From the NCBI RefSeq assembly GCF_039555535.1, contig NZ_CP154630.1, positions 3,795,001 through 3,859,000 on the forward strand: 64,000 nucleotides of DNA, read 5' to 3'. Positions 56,274 to 64,000 of this stretch are shown piece after piece. The notes under the pieces were generated by a model. It ran no database searches. It was not told the DNA's origin and worked only from the letters and a program-made list of their open reading frames with translations. The stretch comes from Stenotrophomonas maltophilia. Its GTDB lineage: Bacteria; Pseudomonadota; Gammaproteobacteria; Xanthomonadales; Xanthomonadaceae. The first letter of the stretch is position 1. Each line of letters opens with the position of its first letter. Made by a program: the position numbers and the translations under genes.

Positions 56274-58121
56274 ATGGATACCGCGCTGACGCTGACCAAC
56301 GACATGAAGCTCGTGCTCGGGCTGGTCGGCTTCACGATGGCGATGTTCCTGTTCGAGCGCATCCGCGCCGACGTGGTCGCGCTGGTGGTGCTGGTGGTGC
56401 TGGGTGTCACCGGCCTGATCGCGCCAGAAGAGATCTTCGGCGGCTTCTCCGGTAACGCGGTGATGAGCATCATCGCCACGACCATCCTCGGTGCGGGTCT
56501 GGACCGCACCGGGGCGCTGAACCGGCTGGCCGCCTGGCTGCTGCGGCGCGGCCATGGCGTCGAGCAGCGGCTGCTGATGATGACCACGGCCATCGCCGGC
56601 CTGAACTCGTCCTTCATGCAGAACCCGTCGGTGATGGCGCTGTACCTGCCGGTCGCTTCGCGGCTGGCAGCGCGCACCGGCCTGACCCTGCAGCGCCTGC
56701 TGCTGCCGATCTCGGCGGCGATCGTGATGGGCGGCGCGCTGACCATGGTCGGCAACTCGCCGCTGATCCTGCTGAACGATCTGCTGGCCTCGGCCAACAA
56801 CAACCTGCCCTCGGGCCTGGCCACCATCGAACCGCTGCGCATGTTCGCGCCGCTGCCCATCGGCGTGGCCCTGCTGATCGCCTCGCTGCTGTATTTCCGC
56901 TATTACGGCGACCGCAAGCTGGTCGAAGAAGAAAGCCTGGTCAACGACGGTGTCACGCCGGCGCGCACCGAGAGCTACTTCGCCAAGACCTACGGCATTG
57001 AAGGTGATGTGTTCGAGCTGGTGGTCAGTGCCGAAAGCCCGCTGGTGGGCATGACCCTGGGCGAGGCCGAGAACCTGCACGACGCGCCGCTGCTGCTTGC
57101 CCTGAAGACCGGCAACGACACCCGCCTGGCGCCGCCGGCGGAAATGCGCATCTGGGTTGGCAGCGTGCTCGGTGCGATGGGGCCGCGTGAGCAGATCAAC
57201 GACTTCGCGCAGAACCAGTTCCTGCGCATGTCCTCGCGCCTGAAGCACCTGGGCGACCTGTTCAATCCCAGCCGTGCCGGTATTTCCGAGGCGGTGGTGC
57301 CGCCGACCTCGAACGTGATCGGCAAGAGCGCGGCCGATCTGCGCCTGCGCAAGGAGCGCGGCATCAGCCTGCTGGCGATCAACCGCGACAAGCAGGTGAT
57401 CCGCGAGGACGTGCGCGATGTGCAGCTGCGCGCCGGTGACATGCTGGTGTTCCACAGCATCTGGACCGACCTGGCGCAGGCCGCGCGCAGCCGCGACTTC
57501 GTGGTGGTGACCGACTACCCGACGGGCGAACAGCGCCCGCACAAGTTCAAGATCGCGATGGCGATCTTCGCGTTGACCATCCTCATCGCGCTGACCAGCA
57601 AGCTGCCGGTGGCGCTGACGCTGATGACCGGCGTGGCTGGCATGCTGCTGACCGGCGTACTGCGCATGGACGAGGCCTACGCCTCGATCAACTGGAAGAC
57701 GGTGTTCATGATGGCCGGGCTGATTCCGCTCGGCTGGGCGATGGATTCCAGCGGTGCGGCGGCGTGGGTGGCTGGCCATACCATCGACAAGTTGCCCACC
57801 GGTATCCCGATCTGGGTGCTGGAAGTGGCACTGGCGCTGCTGACCACGGCGTTCTCGCTGGTGATCAGCCACGTGGGTGCGACCATCGTGATGGTGCCCA
57901 TTGCGGTGAACCTGGCACTGGCGGCCGGTGGCAACCCGACCGCGTTCGCGCTGATCGTGGCGCTGTCGGCGTCCAACAACCTGATGACGGCGTCGAATCC
58001 GGTGATTTCGATGATCACCGGTCCGGCCAATTACACCCCGCGCGAGATGTGGCGGGTCGGCGGACCGTTGTCGCTGATCTACACCTGTGTGGTGGTATTG
58101 ATGATCAACCTGATGTTCTGA
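56274..58121 (+). CDS. SLC13/DASS-type anion transporter with TrkA_C domains
   Basis: 615 aa with 10-12 membrane helices in two halves flanking a central soluble region (about 215-420) that looks like two TrkA_C (RCK_C) domains (segments VVSAESPLVGMTLGEAE and ISLLAINRDKQVIREDVRD). The helical motif NSSFMQNPSVMALYLPV, GGALTMVGNSPLILLN and the second-half SASNNLMTASNPVISMITGPANY are the twin substrate-site segments of the DASS/ArsB superfamily. Such proteins carry sulfate, dicarboxylates or related anions with Na+ or H+. Substrate not determined. It is 28 nt after trmB. Confidence 0.8.
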   Translation: MDTALTLTNDMKLVLGLVGFTMAMFLFERIRADVVALVVLVVLGVTGLIAPEEIFGGFSGNAVMSIIATTILGAGLDRTGALNRLAAWLLRRGHGVEQRLLMMTTAIAGLNSSFMQNPSVMALYLPVASRLAARTGLTLQRLLLPISAAIVMGGALTMVGNSPLILLNDLLASANNNLPSGLATIEPLRMFAPLPIGVALLIASLLYFRYYGDRKLVEEESLVNDGVTPARTESYFAKTYGIEGDVFELVVSAESPLVGMTLGEAENLHDAPLLLALKTGNDTRLAPPAEMRIWVGSVLGAMGPREQINDFAQNQFLRMSSRLKHLGDLFNPSRAGISEAVVPPTSNVIGKSAADLRLRKERGISLLAINRDKQVIREDVRDVQLRAGDMLVFHSIWTDLAQAARSRDFVVVTDYPTGEQRPHKFKIAMAIFALTILIALTSKLPVALTLMTGVAGMLLTGVLRMDEAYASINWKTVFMMAGLIPLGWAMDSSGAAAWVAGHTIDKLPTGIPIWVLEVALALLTTAFSLVISHVGATIVMVPIAVNLALAAGGNPTAFALIVALSASNNLMTASNPVISMITGPANYTPREMWRVGGPLSLIYTCVVVLMINLMF

Positions 58122-58440
58122 GGGTTGGGGTTTGTTGGCAGGGCTGCGCCCTGCACCCGCAGAAGCCGAAGCAACGGCAACAGCGTGCATTCCGTGGGAT
58201 GGCGGGGCACTGTGGGTTTGCGGGGACGCCGTGAACCCGTCCATGGGGGCTTGGTCGCGGCATCCATGCCGCTCACACCCCGCAAACCCACAGTGCCCCG
58301 CCTTCGACAGGTTCATGCTGCTGATGGTGGGTGCCGACCTTGGTCGGCACGGATCTCGCTCTGCTGGGTGTCGACCGTTGGTCGGCACGGATCTCGCTCT
58401 GGTGGGTGTCGACCTTGGTCGACACGGCTTTTGTAGAGTC
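58122..58440. repeat. Composite palindromic intergenic module, copy D
   Basis: No gene. Follows the transporter stop codon. Small hairpin GCAGGGC/GCCCTGC (58139-58154), purine-rich linker, long hairpin with perfect 25-bp arms (58201-58225 and 58278-58302) around a 52-nt core (58226-58277), then three tandem copies (about 38 bp each) of a GTGCCGACC/GGTCGGCAC palindrome (58326-58426), the middle copy with a broken stem, and a partial SMAG (58433-58455). The same order of modules is found in copy A at 1082-1369. Confidence 0.8.
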
Positions 58441-58465
58441 GAGCCGTGCTCGACTGCTTCCGGCC

Positions 58466-58801
58466 TCAGGCCAGGTAAACCTGCCCGTCACGCACGTCCA
58501 CCGGCACGGCGCGCAGGCGGTCGCCCTTGCACGGGCCGGCAATGCAGTCGCCGCTGTCCAGCGCGAACGAGGCGCCATGCGCGGCGCAGACCAGGTGGCC
58601 CTCGCGGCTCTTCAGGAACTGGCCCGGGGCCCAATCCAGGCGACGGCCGGCGTGCGGGCAGATATTCAGGAAGGCGCGGACCTGCGCGCCGTCGCGGTAC
58701 AGAACCAGGGACTCGGCATCGCCATCGACCACCGCTTCGACCTCGGCAAACGCACCATCGGCAATGGCTTCAAGGGCGATCAGGGCGGTAGCGGTAGTCA
58801 T
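58466..58801 (-). CDS. Rieske [2Fe-2S] ferredoxin-like protein
   Basis: 111 aa. Two iron-sulfur ligand motifs are visible: CPHAGRRLDW (C-x-H, about residues 49-51) and CAAHGASF (C-x2-H, about 71-74), as in Rieske ferredoxins of ring-hydroxylating dioxygenases or NirD-type proteins. No membrane or TAT segment. It could donate electrons to an oxygenase encoded elsewhere; no partner gene is beside it. The ATG at 58801 (MTTATAL) is preferred to one at 58837 because of the GTGACTACC-type purine-poor context upstream. Confidence 0.82.
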   Translation of the reverse strand: MTTATALIALEAIADGAFAEVEAVVDGDAESLVLYRDGAQVRAFLNICPHAGRRLDWAPGQFLKSREGHLVCAAHGASFALDSGDCIAGPCKGDRLRAVPVDVRDGQVYLA

Positions 58802-58876
58802 GGCGAAGGCTCGGACGGTAAACCGGAATTGTCGCATGCCTGCTCAGGTGACTGGCTGCGACATGAACACAAGTCA

Positions 58877-58904
58877 TTGATCCGTAATAAGCACAGGCTA
58901 TATT
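58877..58904 (+). promoter_or_regulatory. Candidate sigma-70 promoter of the small membrane protein
   Basis: TTGATC (58877-58882), 16-nt spacer, TATATT (58899-58904) in a patch that is AT-rich for this genome. Transcription would begin near 58911, 69 nt before the preferred ATG at 58980. Confidence 0.5.
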
Positions 58905-58979
58905 TAACGAGTTTTTCACTCAATGACAGTGGCGCGTCCCGATACTCTGGTTTCGCTGATCCCAGCCTATCGAGCCGCC

Positions 58980-59261
58980 ATGTTCAATCGCGCATCCGCC
59001 TTCAACCAGTTCCGCACCCTGTTCGCGCCGCGCAAGCCGCGCCATCCGCTGGTGCGCGTTGCCGTGGGCCTGCTTGGCCTGGCGATCCTGGCCGCGATGG
59101 TGTTCATCGGTGTGTTCGTCGGTGCGGCGATGATCCTGGTCGGCCTGGCGTGGAAGCTGCTGGCCTCGCGCAAGCCCGGCGCCGCGCGTCCGGTCGACCC
59201 GACCGTGGTCGAGGGCGAGTACCGCGTAGTGCGCAAGCCGGTGCTGCCGGCCTCGCGCTGA
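58980..59261 (+). CDS. Small membrane protein, hypothetical
   Basis: 93 aa from the ATG at 58980 (112 aa from 58923). A basic N-terminus (FAPRKPRHPLVR) precedes one or two adjacent membrane helices (about 27-60, VAVGLLGLAILAAMVFIGVFVGAAMILVG), and a short polar tail. No domain is recognised. A TTGATC/TATATT promoter lies in front. The start is ambiguous: the ATG at 58923 would leave only 12 nt of leader with the predicted promoter. It precedes the FAH-family gene by 75 nt on the same strand. Confidence 0.6.
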   Translation: MFNRASAFNQFRTLFAPRKPRHPLVRVAVGLLGLAILAAMVFIGVFVGAAMILVGLAWKLLASRKPGAARPVDPTVVEGEYRVVRKPVLPASR

Positions 59262-59336
59262 TCCACGTCTTCCGCGCCCGCTGACGGCGGGCGCCATGCG
59301 TTCTAGACTGCGGGCCCGCCCTTCCTGGATGCCCGC

Positions 59337-60053
59337 ATGTCCGATGTCTCCGATGTGATCCCTGCCGTAGCCCTGCCGCGTGTGCCGGTAGCCGGTGGCG
59401 GCAGCTTCCCCGTGCACCGCATCTACTGCGTCGGCCGCAACTTCGCCGACCACGCCCGCGAAATGGGCGCAGCGGTGCCGGCGGCCGATGACCGCGGCCG
59501 CCCGATGTTCTTCAGCAAGCCGGCCGATGCGATCGTGGTCGGTCACGACGATGCCATCCCCTACCCGCCGGCGACTGCCAACCTGCACCACGAAGTGGAA
59601 CTGGTGGTGGCGATCGGCAGCGATGCACCTGCCGGTGAGCTGGCCGTGGCCGATGCCGATGCACTGGTCTACGGCTACGCCGTGGGCCTGGACCTGACCC
59701 GCCGCGACCTGCAGGCCGCCGCCAAGGACAAGGGCCACCCGTGGGACGCGGCCAAGGGCTTCGATGCTTCCGCGCCGATCAGCGAAATCGTCCACGCCGA
59801 GGAAGTGGGCGACCTGGCCGCGCTGAACCTGTCGCTGGAGGTCAACGGCGAGGTGCGCCAGCAGGCGCTGCTGGACCAGATGATCTGGAATGTGCCGGAG
59901 ATCCTGCACGAGCTGTCCAAGCTGTGGCAGCTGCGTGCCGGCGACCTGGTGTTCATGGGCACCCCGTCCGGGGTGGCCGCACTGAAGCCCGGCGACCGCT
60001 TCAGTGCCCGCCTGGAAAACGTGGCCGAGCGCCACGGCGTGATCGCCGGCTGA
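59337..60053 (+). CDS. Fumarylacetoacetate hydrolase (FAH) family protein
   Basis: 238 aa of the short FAH type (YcgM/fumarylpyruvate hydrolase-like). The metal-binding acidic triad is visible in [12 protein letters not shown] (E about 84 and 86) and the D of [12 protein letters not shown]; the family motif is [12 protein letters not shown] near residue 58. C-terminal [13 protein letters not shown] is conserved. These enzymes cleave C-C bonds of acylpyruvates or decarboxylate oxaloacetate. Precise substrate is unknown. Confidence 0.88.
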   Translation: MSDVSDVIPAVALPRVPVAGGGSFPVHRIYCVGRNFADHAREMGAAVPAADDRGRPMFFSKPADAIVVGHDDAIPYPPATANLHHEVELVVAIGSDAPAGELAVADADALVYGYAVGLDLTRRDLQAAAKDKGHPWDAAKGFDASAPISEIVHAEEVGDLAALNLSLEVNGEVRQQALLDQMIWNVPEILHELSKLWQLRAGDLVFMGTPSGVAALKPGDRFSARLENVAERHGVIAG

Positions 60054-60108
60054 CATCACCTGCGCTACCCTGCGCGCTGTCCACTTCCCCCACCGGAGAA
60101 CAACAACA

Positions 60109-60513
60109 ATGGGAATGCTCACCGAGTTCAAGGAATTCGCGATGCGCGGCAACGTCATCGACCTCGCCGTCGGCGTGGTGATCGGCGCGGCCTTCGGCAA
60201 GATCGTGACCGCGCTGGTCGAGAAGATCATCATGCCGCCGCTGGGCTACCTGATCGGCCGCGTGGACTTCTCCAGCTTGGCCTGGACGTTGTCGCCGGCT
60301 CACCTGGGCCCGGATGGCAAGGAGATTCCGGCCGTGGTGGTTGGCTATGGCGACTTCATCAACACCGTCATCCAGTTCGTGATCGTGGCCTTCGCCATCT
60401 TCATCGTGGTCAAGGCGATCAACCGCCTGTCGCGCAAGCAGGAAGCAGCACCGGCCGCCCCGGCCGAGGAAGTGGTGCTGCTGCGCGAGATCCGCGACAG
60501 CCTGAAGAAGTAA
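60109..60513 (+). CDS. mscL: Large-conductance mechanosensitive channel
   Basis: 134 aa with the MscL signature [20 protein letters not shown] in TM1 and [19 protein letters not shown]2 about 80-100 ([19 protein letters not shown]), C-terminal helix with [14 protein letters not shown] and [11 protein letters not shown]. It opens under membrane tension to release solutes at osmotic downshift. Its own terminator follows. Confidence 0.97.
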   Translation: MGMLTEFKEFAMRGNVIDLAVGVVIGAAFGKIVTALVEKIIMPPLGYLIGRVDFSSLAWTLSPAHLGPDGKEIPAVVVGYGDFINTVIQFVIVAFAIFIVVKAINRLSRKQEAAPAAPAEEVVLLREIRDSLKK

Positions 60514-60546
60514 GGGTACCGGGTGCCGTCGGCGCCCCTCCCACCT

Positions 60547-60608
60547 GTAGAGCCGAGCCCACGCTCGGCTGATCTGCAAAAGGCAGCCGAGCATGGGCTC
60601 GGCTCTAC
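60547..60608. repeat. Inverted SMAG dimer
   Basis: Two GAGCCGAGC palindromes facing each other, beginning GTAG and ending CTAC, between mscL and its terminator. Confidence 0.8.
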
Positions 60609-60619
60609 AGAAGCAGGTG

Positions 60620-60648
60620 AAAGCCCCGCTCCGGCGGGGCTTTCGCTT
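60620..60648 (+). terminator. Intrinsic terminator after mscL
   Basis: Perfect 10-bp stem AAAGCCCCGC/GCGGGGCTTT (60620-60629, 60634-60643) with TCCG tetraloop, followed by CGCTTTG. Downstream of the SMAG dimer and 105 nt past the mscL stop. Confidence 0.85.
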
Positions 60649-60755
60649 TGCCGGACATGGCGGAAAACAGCGTTCGCGCCAGGCATGACCTCCCGCCCAT
60701 GCGCGGGCCTGAACGACTGTTAAGCTCCAAGGCTTGGTCCCTTCCGGAGTTGCCC

Positions 60756-62177
60756 ATGCGTCGCCGCGTCCTTGCCATCGCATCCTCCCTCGCCCTGCTG
60801 GCCGCTCCGGCCTTTGCGGCGCCGCACATCACTACCCTGCCCCCGGCATCGCTGGCCACCGCTGCACAGCTGCGCGATCAGGCACTGGCCGACGACACCG
60901 GCTGGAAGGTGGTCGAATCGCTTACCACCGAAATCGGTCCGCGCATTGCCGGCAGCGAAGCCGACGCCCGCGCCGTGGCCTGGGCTGAGGCCAAGTTCAA
61001 GGCCCTCGGCTTCGACAAGGTGTGGAAGGAGCCGGTGACGTTCCCGAAGTGGGAGCGCCGCAGTGAACACGCCGCCGTGACCGGCAGGAACCCGCAGCCG
61101 CTGCAGATCACCGCACTGGGTGGCAGCCCGGGCGGCACCGTGGAGGCCGAGGTGGTGCGCTTCGCCGACCTGGCCGCGCTGCAGGCCGCACCGGCCGGTT
61201 CGCTGAAGGGCAAGATCGCCTTCGTCGATTACCAGATGCTGCCGTTCCGCGATGGCCGCGACTACGGCCGTGGCGGCGCGATCCGCAGCAAGGGCCCGTC
61301 CGAGGCGATCCGCAAGGGCGCGGTGGGTTTCCTGATGCGCTCGGCCGGCACCGATTCGCACCGCGTGCCGCACACCGGCATCACCCGTTTTGACGATGGC
61401 CTGACCCCCGTGCCGTCAGCCGCACTGTCGGTGCCCGATGCCGACCAGCTGGCCCGCCTGCTGGCCCGTGGCAGCACCACGGTGAAGGTGGCGCTGGACT
61501 GCGGCTGGGATGGCACGGCGACCTCGTACAACGTAATCGGCGAGATCACCGGCCGCAGTCTGCCGAAGGAAGTGGTGGTGATCGGCGGCCACCTTGATTC
61601 GTGGGACCTGGGCACCGGCGCGGTCGATGACGGCGCGGGCGTGGGCATCACCATGGCTGCTGGTCACCTGATCGGCCTGCTGAAGCAGGCACCGAAGCGC
61701 ACCATCCGCGTGATCGCCTTCGCCAATGAAGAACAGGGCCTGTACGGCGGCAAGGCCTACGCCGAAGCACACGCCAAGGACGTAGCCCTGCACCAGCTGG
61801 CCGCCGAAAGCGACTTCGGTGCGGGCCGCATCTATGCCTTCAATACCGGTTCGCCGAATCCGGAAGGCTCGCGCGAAGCCACCAAGCAGATTGCCGAGGT
61901 GATGAAGCCGCTGGGCATCGAGTACCAGGCCGACAAGGGTGGCCCGGGCCCGGACGTCGGCCCGTTGGCCGCCAAGGGCGGCGCGTGGGCGTGGCTGGCG
62001 CAGGATGGTTCGGACTACTTCCACCTGCACCACACCGCCGACGACACGCTGGACAAGATCGACCCGAAGGCACTGGCACAGAACGTGGCCGCCTATGCGG
62101 TATTCGCGTATCTGGCCGCGGAAGCCGATGGCAGTTTCGGCAGCGAAGCCAAGGCGACCACGCCGCCGAACGAGTGA
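60756..62177 (+). CDS. Secreted M28-family metallopeptidase
   Basis: 473 aa. Signal peptide (1-21, ending APAFA), a PA domain inserted at about 145-270 and an M28 di-zinc peptidase domain: zinc ligands in GGHLDSWDLG (H, D), VDDGAGVGI (bridging D), FANEEQGLYGG (E pair, acid/base) and FHLHHTADDT near the end (H). It acts in the periplasm or outside as an aminopeptidase or carboxypeptidase of the M28 type. GGAG 8 nt before the ATG at 60756. Confidence 0.88.
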   Translation: MRRRVLAIASSLALLAAPAFAAPHITTLPPASLATAAQLRDQALADDTGWKVVESLTTEIGPRIAGSEADARAVAWAEAKFKALGFDKVWKEPVTFPKWERRSEHAAVTGRNPQPLQITALGGSPGGTVEAEVVRFADLAALQAAPAGSLKGKIAFVDYQMLPFRDGRDYGRGGAIRSKGPSEAIRKGAVGFLMRSAGTDSHRVPHTGITRFDDGLTPVPSAALSVPDADQLARLLARGSTTVKVALDCGWDGTATSYNVIGEITGRSLPKEVVVIGGHLDSWDLGTGAVDDGAGVGITMAAGHLIGLLKQAPKRTIRVIAFANEEQGLYGGKAYAEAHAKDVALHQLAAESDFGAGRIYAFNTGSPNPEGSREATKQIAEVMKPLGIEYQADKGGPGPDVGPLAAKGGAWAWLAQDGSDYFHLHHTADDTLDKIDPKALAQNVAAYAVFAYLAAEADGSFGSEAKATTPPNE

Positions 62178-62191
62178 TGCGGTAGCGCCGC

Positions 62192-62231
62192 AGGGTCAGA
62201 GCCCTCGCTATTGGCGAGGGTTCTGACCCCT
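62192..62231. repeat. GGGTCAGAGCC hairpin between convergent genes
   Basis: Stem of 16-17 bp with one G-T pair, arms AGGGTCAGAGCCCTCGC and its near-complement, loop of about 5 nt. It lies between the M28 peptidase stop (62177) and the symporter stop (62239), placed to end both transcripts. Confidence 0.7.
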
Positions 62232-62238
62232 GATCGCA

Positions 62239-63690
62239 TTAGCCCTCCCAAACCCGCGAATTGCGTATCCCGATCGTCTGCGGCTTGAACAGTGGATCAC
62301 GCTGCTTGCGTTTCTGCGCCTCGTAATCGCGCAGTGCGGCCAGGGCAGGCCTTTGTAGCAGCAGGATGGCAATGATGTTCAACCAGCTCATCATGCCCAC
62401 GCCGATATCGCCCAAGGCCCAGGCCACCGTCGCAGTGTTGACTGCCGAGTAGCCTGTGGCAGCCAGGAACAGCAACTGGAAGCCGGTGATGGTCCCCCGC
62501 CCGGGACGATCCCGGGACAGGTAGCTGACATTGGTTTCGGCCATGTAGTACAGCGCCAGGATGGTGGTGAAAGCGAACGGCAGGATAGCGAGCGCGACGA
62601 ACGACTTGCCGAAGCCCGGCAGCGCCGATTCCACCGCATGCTGCACGAAGCGTGGACCGGCCTCGACACCCGGCAGGCTGGCGAACAGCAGGCGCGCTTC
62701 ATCGGGAACACCCTTCACGGCCGGCTCGTAGACGTTGTACAGCCCGGTGGACAGGATCAGGAAGGCCGTTGCGCTGCATACCACCATGGTGTCGATGTAG
62801 ACCGAGAACGACTGCACCAGGCCCTGCTTGACCGGATGCGAGACCTCCGCTGCAGCGGCCGGATGCGCACCACTGCCCATGCCCGCCTCGTTGGATAGAA
62901 CTCCGCGGCGCACGCCCCACTGGATTGCGGTACCGATCATCGCGCCGAACGCAGCATCCACACCGAAGGCACTGCGCAGCACCAGGCCGAAGACCTCGGG
63001 GACCTTGTCCACGTTGATCACCATGACCACGGCCGCGACCAGCAGATACGCCACGGCCATGATCGGCACCACCCACTCGGCTACCCGGGCGATGCGCCGC
63101 ACGCCGCCGTACAGCACGGCCGCAAGTACGACCAGCAACACCGCCGTGGTGCCTGCCACAGGTATGCCCCACGCCTCGTTCACCGCGCTGGTGATGGCAT
63201 TGGACTGGGTACCCGCCAGCATCGCCCCGGCCAGAACAGTAACGAGCGCGAACATCACCGCGTACCAGCGCTGGCCCAGGCCCTTTTCGATGTAGTAAGC
63301 CGGGCCGCCCCGGTACTGGCCGCTGGCGTCGCGCTCCTTGTAGATCTGCGCCAGGGTCGATTCGATGAAGGCGCTGGAAGCGCCGAGGAAGGCCACGACC
63401 CACATCCAGAAAATGGCACCCGGCCCGCCGAAGGAGATGGCCATGGCGACACCGGCAATGTTGCCAACGCCGACCCGGCTGGACAGTGACAACGACAAGG
63501 CCTGGAAGGGTGAGACGCCCGCAGAAGAGCGTTCGTGACGGAACATCAGGCGCAGCATGTCTGGCAGCGCGCGCAGCTGGATGAAGCGCGTGCGCACGCT
63601 GAAATACAGACCTGCCAGCAGGCAGAGCACGACCAGCCAGGGGCTCCAGATGATGCCCAGTACGGCATTGACGATCGATTCGATGCTCAT
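62239..63690 (-). CDS. Sodium:alanine/glycine symporter (AGCS family)
   Basis: 483 aa, about 11 membrane helices. Recognisable AGCS motifs: RFIQLRALPDMLRLMF near residue 38, GGPAYYIEKGLGQRW near 130, VLSNEAGMGSGAHPAAAAE near 275 and SVYIDTMVVCSATAFLIL. It brings in alanine, glycine or related amino acids with Na+. The ATG at 63690 has GAGGGG about 8 nt upstream (a TTG at 63696 is a less likely start). The next gene upstream on this strand ends 12 nt away, so they may form one unit. Confidence 0.9.
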   Translation of the reverse strand: MSIESIVNAVLGIIWSPWLVVLCLLAGLYFSVRTRFIQLRALPDMLRLMFRHERSSAGVSPFQALSLSLSSRVGVGNIAGVAMAISFGGPGAIFWMWVVAFLGASSAFIESTLAQIYKERDASGQYRGGPAYYIEKGLGQRWYAVMFALVTVLAGAMLAGTQSNAITSAVNEAWGIPVAGTTAVLLVVLAAVLYGGVRRIARVAEWVVPIMAVAYLLVAAVVMVINVDKVPEVFGLVLRSAFGVDAAFGAMIGTAIQWGVRRGVLSNEAGMGSGAHPAAAAEVSHPVKQGLVQSFSVYIDTMVVCSATAFLILSTGLYNVYEPAVKGVPDEARLLFASLPGVEAGPRFVQHAVESALPGFGKSFVALAILPFAFTTILALYYMAETNVSYLSRDRPGRGTITGFQLLFLAATGYSAVNTATVAWALGDIGVGMMSWLNIIAILLLQRPALAALRDYEAQKRKQRDPLFKPQTIGIRNSRVWEG

Positions 63691-63702
63691 ATGCAACGCC
63701 CC

Positions 63703-64000
63703 TCAGAAGAACACGCCCAGGGCGACCTGGGGGCTGACGATGCGGCCGGTGTTGCGTCCATCCACGGTGAATTCCACGCCGGCGATCAAGCCCAGCGACG
63801 GACTGAAGTGGTACTCCACTGCCGGTGCCAGAGTGACGCTGCGGCTGGCCGGGCGATGCTCGTCGATGCGCTCGATGGCGCCTCCGGCGTTGCGCGCGAA
63901 GCCGCTGAGCCGCTGGCCAGTCTCGCGGCTGGCAGCCACTTCCATCACGCCCACCCAGCGCGGGTTGAAGCTGTACTCGGCCGCCACCGACAGACCCAGC
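63703..64000 (-). CDS. Probable outer-membrane beta-barrel protein, C-terminal part
   Basis: The frame runs off the right edge (the 5' end is outside the window). The visible ~95 residues alternate polar and hydrophobic positions as in beta strands (SVTLAPAVEYHF, LGLIAGVEFTVD, VSPQVALGVFF) and end in phenylalanine, the usual outer-membrane insertion signal. Its function cannot be told. It lies directly upstream of the AGCS gene on the same strand. Confidence 0.6.
   Translation of the reverse strand, partial: LGLSVAAEYSFNPRWVGVMEVAASRETGQRLSGFARNAGGAIERIDEHRPASRSVTLAPAVEYHFSPSLGLIAGVEFTVDGRNTGRIVSPQVALGVFF

Noticed and set aside
56250..58388. A 712-residue minus-strand frame over the SLC13 gene
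   Set aside because: Shadow of the transporter; His/Gln/Arg-rich with no motif.

Overview
The window is a stretch of gammaproteobacterial chromosome of the Stenotrophomonas (Xanthomonadaceae/Lysobacteraceae) type, most probably Stenotrophomonas maltophilia or a close relative. The evidence is the high GC with strongly GC-biased third codon positions, the many short palindromes that begin with GTAG and end with CTAC (the SMAG repeats known from this species), and a typical xanthomonad gene set (pilSR-pilBACD-coaE, TonB receptors, mipA next to an rstAB-like pair, otsB-GH15-otsA). Nothing was run: functions come from reading motifs and recalled family knowledge. I see no insertion sequence, prophage, integrase or CRISPR array.

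Layout. 0-6 kb: 3' part of a Kef/YbaL-type cation:proton antiporter, metY (minus strand), an rstA/rstB-like two-component operon and a MipA/OmpV outer-membrane protein with an RstA-box-like site in front of it. 6-10.5 kb: clpB with a heat-shock-type promoter, a DUF3014 protein and a glutathione S-transferase. 10.6-16.1 kb: nucleobase-permease-like transporter, poxB, and two exported proteins of unknown function. 16.2-24.6 kb: a TonB-dependent receptor, the trehalose operon otsB-GH15-otsA, and a DUF937/transmembrane/OmpA protein. 24.7-28.4 kb: a minus-strand set rluD-pgeF-DUF4166-DCC diverging from bamD. 28.5-33.8 kb: secreted lipase-like hydrolase, nadE, sucCD. 34.1-43.3 kb: the type IV pilus core locus (pilS, pilR, pilB, two pilins, pilC, pilD) ending in coaE. 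43.5-47.7 kb: a two-component system preceded by two tandem paralogous small exported proteins, then rimK. 47.8-52.0 kb: a GlxA-type regulator divergent from an MFS exporter, hotdog thioesterase and acyl-CoA-dehydrogenase-like gene, ending at a tRNA-Gly(CCC). 52.3-58.1 kb: GDSL autotransporter esterase, thiS, thiG, trmB and an SLC13-type transporter. 58.4-64 kb: Rieske ferredoxin, small membrane protein, FAH-family hydrolase, mscL, M28 peptidase, AGCS amino-acid symporter and the C-terminus of a probable outer-membrane protein.

Regulatory logic visible in sequence: a TACA-N6-TACA site ties rstAB to mipA; a -24/-12 (sigma-54) promoter with an upstream 17-bp palindrome in front of the major pilin fits the PilS/PilR enhancer-binding system 3 kb away; a CTTGAAA-N13-CCGCATCT promoter precedes clpB; clear intrinsic terminators follow clpB, metY, bamD, rimK and mscL.

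The most unusual material is intergenic. Four long hairpins share a conserved core of about 52 nt but are closed by 25-27 bp perfect or near-perfect inverted arms whose sequence differs from copy to copy; three sit in a larger composite module. A second family (GGGGTCAGA-type hairpins) shows the same pattern of structure conserved over sequence. Among coding regions, the tandem two-cysteine exported proteins in front of a two-component system and the MFS-thioesterase-acyl-CoA-dehydrogenase set are the best candidates for poorly described systems.
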